DNA of 64,000 nt from AC-56 sp963798705 (GTDB lineage: Bacteria; Actinomycetota; Thermoleophilia; Solirubrobacterales; 70-9). The position numbers and the translations under genes were made by a program. The stretch covers positions 1,612,001 through 1,676,000 of the forward strand of contig CAWCTW010000005.1 in the NCBI GenBank assembly GCA_963798705.1, in the 5' to 3' direction. Position 1 is the first letter of the stretch, and every line of letters begins with the position of its first letter. A model generated the notes under the pieces. That model did no database searches and was not told the origin of the DNA. It saw nothing but the letters and a program-made list of their open reading frames with translations. This document shows positions 50,839 to 59,215 of the stretch, one piece after another.

Positions 50839-52905
50839 TCAGGCCTTGCTGCCGACCGCCTTGAGGACGGCGTCGCGAGCGTCGTCGGGCTCCAGCACCA
50901 CCAGGTCGCCCACGCCCTTCAGCACCTCGCGCACGAGCCAATCCGTGGACCCGTAGGGCAGCTCGACGACCACTGCTCCGTCCGAGAGCTCGTCGGTGAC
51001 CGTGCGCTCCTCGCGCAGCCAGCGGGCGCGGTCAGGCGAGACCCACACGCGCGCCACACCGGCCGTGCCGACCTCGCCGTGAACGAGCCATTCCTGCTCG
51101 GCGAGTCGCCCCTCGACGCCCTCCCGGGGCTCGAAGGACCGGTCGGTGAGTCGCGCCTCCTTCATCCGGTCGAGCCGGAAGTGGCGCGTGTCGTCTCGGC
51201 CCAGGTCGTAGCAACCGAGGTACCAGCCCTCCGGGCCGCTGACCAGCTGATACGGCTCCACCTCCCGCTTGATGAACTCGTCCTCGTTCTCCTTGTAGTA
51301 GTGGAGCTCGAGGACGCGCCGCCGCTCGATCGCCTCGTTCACGGACCGCACGACCTCGGAGTCGTCGCGCCCGGGCGCGATCTCCAGGCCCTCGTGCGAG
51401 GGATCGTGGCCCAGGGCCTCGACGATCTTCTCCCGAGCGGTCGAGAGGCCGGCCTGCGGGAGGTGATCGCCGAACAGGTCGATCGCGGCCACGAGCGCCT
51501 TCGCCTCGAGCGGCAGGAGGCGGGCGGGGCGGGCGAAGTTGTCGCCGTAGGTGTCGGGGTCGACCTGGATCTCGTCGCCGTCCACCTCCGCGTACAGCAC
51601 ATAGGTACCGCCGCCGAAGTTGACTACGTTGAGCACGTCCAGGTCCTCGTGAAGCTCCTCCCGGGTGACGTTCAGCTCCTCGAGCACCCGTCCGACCGGC
51701 AGCGGCGTCTCATCGCGGGCCGCGCCGATGAGGAGCCCGGCGAGGGTGACCAGGCGAGCGAAGCGCTCCGGGCGGATGACTGCGTCCGAGCGCCCGTTGG
51801 AAGATCGCGGCCTGCCATTGCTCTCGGCGATCGGTCGCTTGACGGTGTTCGCGACGTCGAATCCCGTGCGGTGACGGGTGCGCAGCAGGTCCAGCCGCTC
51901 GGACGCCTCCTTCGCAAGGTCCGGCGGCTCCAGGAGCCGAGCGTTCTCCCGCCAGCCCAGGACCCACGAGACGAGCTGGCGTCCGGAGGCGTACCCGGTC
52001 TCGTAGATCCGGCCGCGCCCGGGAGCGCCGTCCTCCTTTGCGGCCTTGCGCAGCGTTCCGAAGCCGCCGAAGTCGCGCTCGACGAGCCATGCGATCCGCT
52101 CGCGCAGGAAGACCTTGGCGGTGCCGTCGACCTCGCCCATCTGCCAGTCGGCGCGCGATGCGTAGTCGCGGCGGTCGAAGTCCTCGCGCGGCGCGAAGTC
52201 GTGCTCTGCCTTCGTCGCATAGGAGACCTTGCCCCGGATGCGCGACAGGCGAAATACGCGAACGTCGTCCCGTTCGTGGGAGTAGGCGATCAAATAGAAC
52301 TGGCCGTTGCGAAAGACGAGGTGGTACGGATCCACCTTGCGGTCCGACTGCTCATCGCGCTGCAACGAGTAGTAGGTGAACTCGATCGTCTTCCGGCGCG
52401 AGATGGCCGTCTCGATCTTCGCGAGCCGCTGCGACATCTCCCGGCCGCCGCCCGAGGGCGCGAGCTTGACGTCGATGGGCGCCGTGTCGACCTCGGCGAG
52501 GGGACTCGGGCGGCCCCACGAAACCTGCTGCAGCGCCAGGCGAAGCGGCTCCGCATAGGCGAATTCCCCGTCGAGCAGGACGAGCGCAGTCCGCAGCGCC
52601 GCGAGCTCGCCGTCGGTGAACTCGATCGGCGGCAGGTAGTAGTTCTCCGGCGGCAGGGCGTAGAGCTCCGCCTCGAAGAACCCCTCCGCCGGCTTGTCGA
52701 CCTGCAGCGAGATCCCCAGGCTCTCGAGCTCGGCGCGATCGGCGTAGAAGCGCCGCGCGAAGGCGTCGTCGTTCATCGAGCTGTAGCCCTCCACCTCGCG
52801 CTTGATCTCGAGCGCGGAGACGGGTCTCCCCGTGGCCATCAGGAACGAGATCAGGGAGAGCTGGCGGATCAGCTTCTCGGTGTCCTTGGCCACGCGGCTG
52901 AGCAT
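50839..52905 (-). CDS. pafBC: Fused PafB-PafC-type WYL-domain transcriptional regulator
   Basis: 688 residues from ATG 52905 (MLSRVAKDTEKLIRQLSLISFLM); the longer ORF runs through the upstream intergenic region. It has two tandem units of winged HTH + WYL + WCX. Unit 1 spans ~1-320, with WYL at TIEFTYYSLQRDEQSDRKVDPYHLVFRNGQFYLIAYSHERDDVRVFRLSRI. Unit 2 spans ~370-688, with WYL at VLELHYYKENEDEFIKREVEPYQLVSGPEGWYLGCYDLGRDDTRHFRLDRM. In mycobacteria PafB and PafC are separate, interact, and activate the LexA-independent DNA-damage regulon after single-stranded DNA is sensed; fused forms occur in other actinobacteria. No pup or proteasome genes are in the window. Confidence 0.9.
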   Translation of the reverse strand: MLSRVAKDTEKLIRQLSLISFLMATGRPVSALEIKREVEGYSSMNDDAFARRFYADRAELESLGISLQVDKPAEGFFEAELYALPPENYYLPPIEFTDGELAALRTALVLLDGEFAYAEPLRLALQQVSWGRPSPLAEVDTAPIDVKLAPSGGGREMSQRLAKIETAISRRKTIEFTYYSLQRDEQSDRKVDPYHLVFRNGQFYLIAYSHERDDVRVFRLSRIRGKVSYATKAEHDFAPREDFDRRDYASRADWQMGEVDGTAKVFLRERIAWLVERDFGGFGTLRKAAKEDGAPGRGRIYETGYASGRQLVSWVLGWRENARLLEPPDLAKEASERLDLLRTRHRTGFDVANTVKRPIAESNGRPRSSNGRSDAVIRPERFARLVTLAGLLIGAARDETPLPVGRVLEELNVTREELHEDLDVLNVVNFGGGTYVLYAEVDGDEIQVDPDTYGDNFARPARLLPLEAKALVAAIDLFGDHLPQAGLSTAREKIVEALGHDPSHEGLEIAPGRDDSEVVRSVNEAIERRRVLELHYYKENEDEFIKREVEPYQLVSGPEGWYLGCYDLGRDDTRHFRLDRMKEARLTDRSFEPREGVEGRLAEQEWLVHGEVGTAGVARVWVSPDRARWLREERTVTDELSDGAVVVELPYGSTDWLVREVLKGVGDLVVLEPDDARDAVLKAVGSKA

Positions 52906-52993
52906 AGGGACTTCGCCCGGCTCCTTCGACCGGATGCGGGGCTGCACCTCCGCAAATTGCGGGCTGAGCGGCCGGTCGGTTGGCCGACGCGCG

Positions 52994-54040
52994 CTACGCG
53001 GCGCGCGAGCGGAAGTAGGCGGCCGAGTCGAGGCCGCGGTCGAACCGCGACCAGGTCTCGCCATCGGGCAGGCCGCGCTCGATCCGATCGAAGCTCCCGA
53101 GCTTGCCGCCCAGGTTGTCGATCGAGTGGACCAGCGTGGCCTCGCGGGTGGCCGGCAGCACGGGTGAGCCGTTCTCGAGCGAGCCGTGGTGCGAGAGGAC
53201 GACGTGGAAGAGGGCCTGCGCCAGCTCGGGGTCGAAGCCCTCGATCCGCTCCACCTCGCGGCGCACGAGGTAGTAGCCGAGCGGGATCTCGCCCTGAAGG
53301 CGGCCGGCGTCGGTGAGGTCGATGGCGAGCGGGTCGTCGTTGTAGGCCATCGTCTTGCCGATGTCGTGCAGCAGAGCGCCGGCGATCGCGATGTCGCGGT
53401 CGATGCCCGGGAAGGCCGAGGCCGAGGCGCTCACCGCCTGGGCGACCGAGACCGTGTGATCCAGCAGCCCGTGGCGATAGGCCTGGTGGTAGTACTTGGC
53501 CGCCGGTGCCTCGCGGAACCGCAGCCAGACCGGCGAATCGGGTGCGAAGAAGCGATCGAGCAGCGCCACGAGCTGCGGGTTCTGGATCGTGCCGAGGAGC
53601 TCGCGAAGCCGGGCCTCGAGGCGATCGACCGGCACGCTCGGGCCCTCGGCGAGGTCGGAGGGCTCGTACTCGCCGTCACCGGCGGCCCTGATCGCCTCGA
53701 TGGTGATCTTGGGGCCGTATTGCGAATGCACGGCGAAGCGCCCGGTGATGCGCACCGCCGCACCCGGGGCGGCCACCTCGAAGCACTCGGTGACCTCGTC
53801 CCAGGCGACGGCCTCGACGGCACCGGAGCGATCGCAGACGACGAGCCGCAGCCAGTCGCCGCCGCTGCGGCGCTGGCGAAGCTCCCGCTCGCGAACTCCG
53901 AAGACGGCGTCGATGGCCTGACCGTCGGCGAGGTCGCGTACCCAGGCACGCTCGGGCGCGGCGCCGTTTGCGCCGCTCGCGCCGTTCTCCGCCGCGCCGT
54001 TCAGGGCGGGCTGCTCGGTGAGTGAGACCTGGTCGCTCAT
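52994..54040 (-). CDS. YhaM-like HD-domain 3'-5' exoribonuclease, paralog 2
   Basis: 348 residues. An N-terminal Ala/Gly-rich linker precedes an OB fold (VRDLADGQAIDAVFGVRERELRQRRSGGDWLRLVVCDRSGAVEAVAW ... VRITGRFAVHSQYGPKITIEAI) and HD domain (YYHQAYRHGLLDHTVSVAQAVSA and IAGALLHDIGKTMAYN, with VVLSHHGSLENGSPVLP). Longer and better conserved than the copy at 18808-19731, so this may be the main enzyme. It trims RNA 3' ends with a metal cofactor. It lies 88 bp upstream of pafBC on the same strand. Confidence 0.88.
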   Translation of the reverse strand: MSDQVSLTEQPALNGAAENGASGANGAAPERAWVRDLADGQAIDAVFGVRERELRQRRSGGDWLRLVVCDRSGAVEAVAWDEVTECFEVAAPGAAVRITGRFAVHSQYGPKITIEAIRAAGDGEYEPSDLAEGPSVPVDRLEARLRELLGTIQNPQLVALLDRFFAPDSPVWLRFREAPAAKYYHQAYRHGLLDHTVSVAQAVSASASAFPGIDRDIAIAGALLHDIGKTMAYNDDPLAIDLTDAGRLQGEIPLGYYLVRREVERIEGFDPELAQALFHVVLSHHGSLENGSPVLPATREATLVHSIDNLGGKLGSFDRIERGLPDGETWSRFDRGLDSAAYFRSRAA

Positions 54041-54155
54041 CTCTGGCTCACAGTAGAGAGGGCGGCGGACGTGCCAAATCTCCCCTGCCTGGGCCCTTTG
54101 GCGCCTTAGGTACCGATGCGGTTCACAACCCGACGGCCGGGCGGGGCAAGCGTCG

Positions 54156-54437
54156 TCACCCCGCCTCGTCCGGTTCCTCCTCGCCCGGCCACTCGCCGGT
54201 CATCCGGTAGTAGCCGGCGCGCGAACCCCGGTCGGCCAGGGCACGCACCATCCGGAAGATCGCGCCTTGCAGCGCCGCGGCGGCGGCGAGCTTCGCCCAG
54301 CTCACGTCGCGATGCTCGGGCTCCGGAGGCTCCTCCTTGTCGAACACTCCCCACAGGAGGTCGAAGAGCTTCTTCGAGACGAAACCGGCCAGGATGCCGC
54401 CGATGAGGCTGAATGGGATGAACAGGAGCTTGCCCAC
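54156..54437 (-). CDS. DUF4235 membrane protein
   Basis: 93 residues from GTG 54437. A single N-terminal hydrophobic segment (GKLLFIPFSLIGGILAGFVSKKLF) is followed by WGVFDKEEPPEPEHRDVSWAKLAAAAALQGAIFRMVRALADRG, the pattern of DUF4235 proteins that often sit beside BrkB-family genes. It starts 2 bp after the BrkB-like gene's stop, so they are one operon. Function unknown. Confidence 0.8.
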   Translation of the reverse strand: MGKLLFIPFSLIGGILAGFVSKKLFDLLWGVFDKEEPPEPEHRDVSWAKLAAAAALQGAIFRMVRALADRGSRAGYYRMTGEWPGEEEPDEAG

Positions 54438-54439
54438 GG

Positions 54440-55378
54440 CTATGCCCCCTTGGGCTCGCTCGACGACGCGGTTCGAGGCTCCACGGCGATGGTCTTCTTC
54501 CGGGGCACGCCGCTCTCGAGCTCGCGGCCCCGCTCGAGCTCGGCGTTCATCTCGGCGCCGAGGAGGACGGCGACATTGGAGATCCACAGCCAGATGAGGA
54601 AGACGATCACCCCGGCGAGGCTGCCGTACGTCTTGTTGTAGGAGCCGAAGTTGCCGACGTAGAAGGCGAAGCCCGCCGATGCCAGGATCCACAGCAGGAC
54701 CGCCAGCACGCCGCCGGGCGTGATCCACCGGAACCCGGGGTGCCTGACGTTGGGGGCGCCGTAGTACAGGATCGCGAGCATCGTCATCACGACCACGACG
54801 ATCACCGGCCACTTGACGATGTTGAAGACGGTGATCGCGGTGCCCTCGAGGCCGAACAGCTTCCCGGCCTCCGCGGCGAGCGGGCCGCTGATCACCACGG
54901 CGATGGCGCTGAGGGCGACGAGGAGCAGCAGGATCAGAGTCATCCCGATCTGCAGCGGGCGGCGCTTCCAGAACGGGCGGCCCTCCTCGGTCTCGTAGAT
55001 CACGTTCGACGCCCTCGAGAAGGCGCCGACGTACCCCGAGGCCGACCACAGCGCGGCCACCAGGCCGAGCACGAAGGCGGCGCCGGCGGTCCCCTGGCTA
55101 TTCGCGATCTGCCTGATCGCGCCGCTGATGATGTCCTGCGCGGGGCCGGGGCCGAGCTCGTCGATGTTGTCCAGCACCGCGTTGGTCGCGGAATCCCCCG
55201 CGAGGCCGAGGATCGAGACCAGCACGATCAGCGCCGGGAATATCGAGAGGACGGCGTAGTAGGTCAGCGCGGCGGCCCAGTCGGTCAGGTTGTCGGCGCG
55301 GAACTCCGACACGGTTCGTTTGAGCACGGCCCACCAGGAGCGTCCGCTCAGATCGGTTGGATGCCGCGGCCCCTCCAT
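54440..55378 (-). CDS. YihY/BrkB-family membrane protein
   Basis: 312 residues from ATG 55378. About six hydrophobic segments carry the BrkB signature: WWAVLKRTVSEFRADNLTDWAAALTYYAVLSIFPALIVLVSILGL, ALWSASGYVGAFSRASNVIYETEEGRPFWKRRPLQIGMTL, and GNFGSYNKTYGSLAGVIVFLIWLWISNVAVLLGAEMNAELER. Once called RNase BN, the family is now regarded as membrane proteins of unclear, possibly transport, function. The soluble tail is Lys/Arg-rich. The first 73 residues of the longer ORF are discarded as non-conserved. Confidence 0.9.
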   Translation of the reverse strand: MEGPRHPTDLSGRSWWAVLKRTVSEFRADNLTDWAAALTYYAVLSIFPALIVLVSILGLAGDSATNAVLDNIDELGPGPAQDIISGAIRQIANSQGTAGAAFVLGLVAALWSASGYVGAFSRASNVIYETEEGRPFWKRRPLQIGMTLILLLLVALSAIAVVISGPLAAEAGKLFGLEGTAITVFNIVKWPVIVVVVMTMLAILYYGAPNVRHPGFRWITPGGVLAVLLWILASAGFAFYVGNFGSYNKTYGSLAGVIVFLIWLWISNVAVLLGAEMNAELERGRELESGVPRKKTIAVEPRTASSSEPKGA

Positions 55379-55640
55379 CCCAGCAGGAGGATTCCCGCTG
55401 TGGTGGAGGATCAAACCGCACACTTGCTGCGGCGGCGACTCGTGTCCCCGCCGATCACGACTGCCCCGTCCTCGCTTCGCAGTGAGACGGGGATCTGCCT
55501 GATGATGGCGCCCTGGCGCTCGGGGCACGGCCAACACCAGGGCTGCGCCATGTCCCTCGCGCCCGACGTCACACCTCCACAGGGAGGGAGGGGACAATTC
55601 GCTTTAGCGTTTCGCAAGAACCCGCGCTAACAATGCCCGT

Positions 55641-56345
55641 ATGGCTGCGTCCAACGGACGCGTGCTCGTCGTGGACGACGAGCCCATCGTTCGCGAGATC
55701 CTCGAGCGATACCTTCACCGTGGAGGCTTCGATGTCGCCACGGCCGCCGACGGCCAGGCCGCGCTCGATTGCTTCGAGGCCAGCCGTCCCGACCTGATCG
55801 TTCTCGACCTCATGCTTCCCGGGATCGACGGCTTGGAGGTCTTTCGCCGGATCCGCGATCGGCGGGAGGGGACCGGGGTGATCATGCTGACCGCCCGTGG
55901 GGAGGAGACCGACCGCGTCGTGGGCCTCGATCTCGGCGCCGACGACTACGTCGCCAAGCCGTTCTCGCCGCGGGAGATCGTGGCTCGCGCACGAGCGGTG
56001 CTGCGGCGGGCCGGCGTCGGCGGCGCGCCGGGCACGCCACGACGCGAGATCCTGCGCATCGGCGAGCTCGAGATCGATCCGAGCGCTCGGGAGGTGAGCG
56101 CCCACGGCACGCCGGTCGAGCTGACTCCCAAGGAGTTCGACCTGCTGACCTTCTTCGCCACCAATCCCCGCACGGTGTTCAGCCGGATCCAGTTGCTGGA
56201 GGAAGTCTGGGACATCGCCTACGCGGGCGATCCCTCAACCGTGACCGTCCACGTCCGGCGGCTTCGGGAGAAGATCGAGCGCGACCCATCCTCGCCCCGA
56301 CACCTGTTGACGGTCTGGGGCGTGGGGTACAGGCTCGAGCCGTGA
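55641..56345 (+). CDS. OmpR/PhoB-family response regulator
   Basis: 234 residues. Receiver domain VLVVDDEPIVREILERYL with phospho-acceptor D56 in LIVLDLMLPGIDGLEV, switch Thr in MLTARGEE and KPFSPREI. The C-terminal winged helix holds EVSAHGTPVELTPKEFDLLTFFATNPRTVFSRIQLLEEVWD and TVTVHVRRLREKIE. An imperfect palindrome TTAGCG-N15-CGCTAA (55604-55630) lies in its promoter and may be its own binding site. ATG 55641 is 7 nt after TAACAA with no SD. The kinase gene overlaps by 4 nt (GTGA). Confidence 0.93.
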   Translation: MAASNGRVLVVDDEPIVREILERYLHRGGFDVATAADGQAALDCFEASRPDLIVLDLMLPGIDGLEVFRRIRDRREGTGVIMLTARGEETDRVVGLDLGADDYVAKPFSPREIVARARAVLRRAGVGGAPGTPRREILRIGELEIDPSAREVSAHGTPVELTPKEFDLLTFFATNPRTVFSRIQLLEEVWDIAYAGDPSTVTVHVRRLREKIERDPSSPRHLLTVWGVGYRLEP

Positions 56346-57577
56346 ACTCTGAACGGCGCTCGCCGATGCTCGTGGCGGCGCTGATCGCCGCGCTCGGGGC
56401 GCTCGCGACGCTCGCGATCGGGCTGGGTGCGTTCGGCGCGGGCGAGGCCGGACAGCTGGCGTTGCTGATGCTGGTCGCGATCCTCTTGAGCGCGGTGGCC
56501 ACGGCCGTGGCGATGCCGCGCCTCGCGCGCGCCTCGCTGCAGGTTCGGCTCGTGTCGATCGCAGCCTTCTCGACCCTCATCGGCTTCGCGAACCTCGTCG
56601 TGCTGTCGCTCCTGATGCTGGTCGACGCGCACGTCGCCACCGTTCTCGCGGTGCTCCTGGTCTACTCGACCGCGGCTGCCGTGGGAGCGGCACTCGCCAC
56701 GGCGCGCACGACCTCGGGGGCGATCGCGAGGATCGGGAACACCGCGCGCCGGCTCGCCGCGGGCGACCTCGACGCGCGAACGGGGCCGGTGGCGGCCGGC
56801 GGCGAGATCGATTCGCTGGCGCGAAGCCTCGACGACATGGCCGGTCGGCTCGCCTCGTCCCTCGAGCGAGAGCGGGCGGCCGAGTCGCAGCGGCGCAGCC
56901 TGGTGACGGCGGTCTCACACGACCTCCGGACGCCCCTGTCGGGATTGAGGGCGATGATCGAGGCGATCGAGGACGGCGTCGTCGACGATCCGTCCACCAT
57001 CCGCCGCTACATCCACGAGATGGGCTCGAGCGTCGACTCGCTCGTCGCGCTGGTCGACGACCTGTTCGAGCTCGTCCAGCTCGACGCCGGCGCGATCCAG
57101 GCTGAAACCGAGCGGGCGCGCGTCGAGGAGGTCGTCCACTCGGCCCTCGCGGCGTGCGAGGCACAGGCCTCCACCAAGGGCCTGGTCGTGCAGGCGCGGA
57201 TCGACGGGGCTGCGGAGATCCCCTGCTCCCCGCGACTGACGCGTGTGGTCCAGAACCTGGTTCAGAACGCGATCCGCCACACGCCGAGCGACGGGACCGT
57301 CGTCGTCGAGGCCAGTCACCGCGAGCGGGAGCTGCAGCTGGCCGTTGTCGACACCGGCGACGGCATCGGCGACGAGGCGCTCGACCACGTCTTCGAGCCG
57401 TTCTGGCGGGGTGACTCGGCCCGCGCGACGCAGGGGTCGGGACTGGGCCTGGCGCTCGCCAAGCGGATCGTCGAGGCGCTCGGTGGCAGTATCGCCGTGG
57501 AGTCCGGGTCGGCGCGCGGCGCGCGCTTCGCCGTCCTGGTTCCGGACGGCGGTCGTGAGCCCAGCCTCGCGCCGTAA
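56342..57577 (+). CDS. Sensor histidine kinase
   Basis: 411 residues from GTG 56342. Four hydrophobic segments (~9-31, ~36-57, ~70-92, ~97-117) with little extracytoplasmic loop suggest an intramembrane-sensing kinase. HAMP-like linker GNTARRLAAGDLDARTGPVAAGGEIDSLARSLDDMA, HisKA with H193 in TAVSHDLRTPLSGLRAMIEAIEDG, then the ATPase N box LVQNAIRHTP, G1 DTGDGIG and G2 GSGLGLALAKRIVEALGG. Pairs with the preceding response regulator. The stimulus is unknown. Confidence 0.92.
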   Translation: MNSERRSPMLVAALIAALGALATLAIGLGAFGAGEAGQLALLMLVAILLSAVATAVAMPRLARASLQVRLVSIAAFSTLIGFANLVVLSLLMLVDAHVATVLAVLLVYSTAAAVGAALATARTTSGAIARIGNTARRLAAGDLDARTGPVAAGGEIDSLARSLDDMAGRLASSLERERAAESQRRSLVTAVSHDLRTPLSGLRAMIEAIEDGVVDDPSTIRRYIHEMGSSVDSLVALVDDLFELVQLDAGAIQAETERARVEEVVHSALAACEAQASTKGLVVQARIDGAAEIPCSPRLTRVVQNLVQNAIRHTPSDGTVVVEASHRERELQLAVVDTGDGIGDEALDHVFEPFWRGDSARATQGSGLGLALAKRIVEALGGSIAVESGSARGARFAVLVPDGGREPSLAP

Positions 57578-57633
57578 TCAGCGCGAAAGGTCTCGGCAAT
57601 AGCGTCGGCCGGACCTTGCGCTCACAGATCCCC

Positions 57634-58758
57634 ATGGACCCGGTGCGCCGCGGGCGGGGTTTCCGCCCGTCGACGAGGGCGATCATGGCCGGACGCGGCC
57701 AGGCTGACAGCGGTCAGCCTCTCAACCTGCCACCGGTGTTCGCCTCGGCATTCCACGCGAACGGGTCGCACCCTTACGCGCGCGAGGGGAACCCGACGTG
57801 GGAGGCATTCGAGGAGGCGCTCGGGGCGCTGGAGGGCGGGCACGCGATCGCCTTCTCGTCCGGCATGGCCGCAATTGCCGCGGCGCTCGAGGAGCTGCCG
57901 GTCGGCGCGCGGGTGCTGGTTCCGAGGGGCGCGTACTTCGAGGTTCGGAAGCTGCTGACCGACCGCGCCGCCACCGGTCGCCTGCGGATCCACGCAGTGG
58001 AGGCCACGGATACCCGGGGCGTGATCGCCGCGCTCGCCGCCGCCGACCTCGTCTGGCTCGAGACGTTGACCAATCCGATGCTGGATGTCTGCGAGCTCGA
58101 TGTGATCATCGACGCCGCCCGGCGCCGCGGCATCCCGGCGATCGTCGACGCCACGCTCGCCACACCCGCGCTCCAGCGCCCGCTCGAGCTGGGAGCGGAT
58201 CTGGTCCTGCACAGCGCGAGCAAGTACATCGGGGGGCACTCGGACCTCCTGTTGGGAGTCGCGGCGAGCCGAGACTCCTCGCGGGCGAGGCGCCTGCGCG
58301 ACGCCCGGACGGCTCTGGGCGCCGTTCCCGGGACCATGGAGGCCTTCCTGGGGCTGCGGGGACTGCGGACCCTGCCGCTGCGCTTGGAACAGGCCTGCGG
58401 GTCGGCGCTCGAGCTGGCGCGCCGGCTCGAGCGACATCCGCTCGTCTCGAGGGTGCGCTACCCGGGGCTCAAGACCCACCCGGGCCGCGACACCGCGCTC
58501 AGGATCATGGACGGGTTCGGGGCGATCGTGGCCTGCGAGCTCGCCGCGGGCGCCGAGCACGCGGCTGCCGTCTGCGCTTCGGTTCGGGTGTGGACGCATG
58601 CGACCAGCCTGGGCGGCGTCGAGAGCCTGATCGAGCATCATTTCCGCCCAGCGGACCGCGAACGCCTTCCCGGCGGAATGATCCGGATGAGCGTCGGCTG
58701 CGAGGACGTCGAGGACCTCTGGGACGACCTCGACGGCGCCCTCAACCGGATTGCCTGA
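57634..58758 (+). CDS. Cys/Met-metabolism PLP-dependent lyase (cystathionine gamma-synthase-like)
   Basis: 374 residues from ATG 57634; a TTG at 57616 would add six residues. Fold type I of the Cys/Met group: PPVFASAFHANGSHPYAREGNPTWEAFEEALGALEGGHAIAFSSGMAAIAAAL, LVWLETLTNPMLDVCELDVI, and the Schiff-base Lys K197 in LHSASKYIGGHSDLLLG. RMSVGCEDVEDLWDDL is the C-terminal signature. It could be a gamma-synthase, gamma-lyase or beta-lyase; reaction not decidable from the sequence. The short N-terminal DPVRRGRGFRPSTRAI is normal. It overlaps the convergent membrane-protein gene by 17 bp. Confidence 0.9.
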   Translation: MDPVRRGRGFRPSTRAIMAGRGQADSGQPLNLPPVFASAFHANGSHPYAREGNPTWEAFEEALGALEGGHAIAFSSGMAAIAAALEELPVGARVLVPRGAYFEVRKLLTDRAATGRLRIHAVEATDTRGVIAALAAADLVWLETLTNPMLDVCELDVIIDAARRRGIPAIVDATLATPALQRPLELGADLVLHSASKYIGGHSDLLLGVAASRDSSRARRLRDARTALGAVPGTMEAFLGLRGLRTLPLRLEQACGSALELARRLERHPLVSRVRYPGLKTHPGRDTALRIMDGFGAIVACELAAGAEHAAAVCASVRVWTHATSLGGVESLIEHHFRPADRERLPGGMIRMSVGCEDVEDLWDDLDGALNRIA

Positions 58759-59215
58759 GATCGAGGCGCAGGCGCACCGCGTAGACGACCGCCGAGCCGG
58801 CGAACAGCGCCGCCGTGAGCAGCAGCCAGCGGCCGAGGTACACGCTCGCCGAAAGCCCCGTGTCGGCGCGGTACCGGTCCGCGCTCAGGCCGAGAATCAG
58901 GGGGAACCAGACCACGAGCGCCAGGGCGGAGAGGAGAGCGGGCACCCGGACGTGGTTGAGGGCGACGACCCGGCGGGGATCGAGCCGCCCGGCCCCGACC
59001 AAGGCCGCCCGGCCGGCGATCAGCCCGAACGCCGAGTACACCGGAAAGGCGATCAGATCGTGGGCGATGATCGCGCCTCCGAACCACAGCACGACGTTGA
59101 TCGCGTTGGGCCGGGCGACGATCGCGACGAACGCGTACGCAACCACCGCCATGCTCACGAGCACGGCGAGCAGATGGAGCACGCTCGACCCGTATCGCTC
59201 GCGAAGGAGCCGCAT
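58742..59215 (-). CDS. Four-TM membrane protein at the end of the Moco/glycosyltransferase operon
   Basis: 157 residues from ATG 59215, which overlaps the stop of the preceding gene (TGATG); an in-frame ATG at 59248 would overlap by 34 bp. Four hydrophobic segments: ~12-33 (VLHLLAVLVSMAVVAYAFVAIV), ~38-62 (VVLWFGGAIIAHDLIAFPVYSAFGL), ~85-106, ~125-147. The HDLIAFP motif in TM2 has a conserved-looking His-Asp pair. No family recognised. Coupling to the molybdopterin protein suggests an accessory membrane subunit. Confidence 0.75.
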   Translation of the reverse strand: MRLLRERYGSSVLHLLAVLVSMAVVAYAFVAIVARPNAINVVLWFGGAIIAHDLIAFPVYSAFGLIAGRAALVGAGRLDPRRVVALNHVRVPALLSALALVVWFPLILGLSADRYRADTGLSASVYLGRWLLLTAALFAGSAVVYAVRLRLDLRQSG

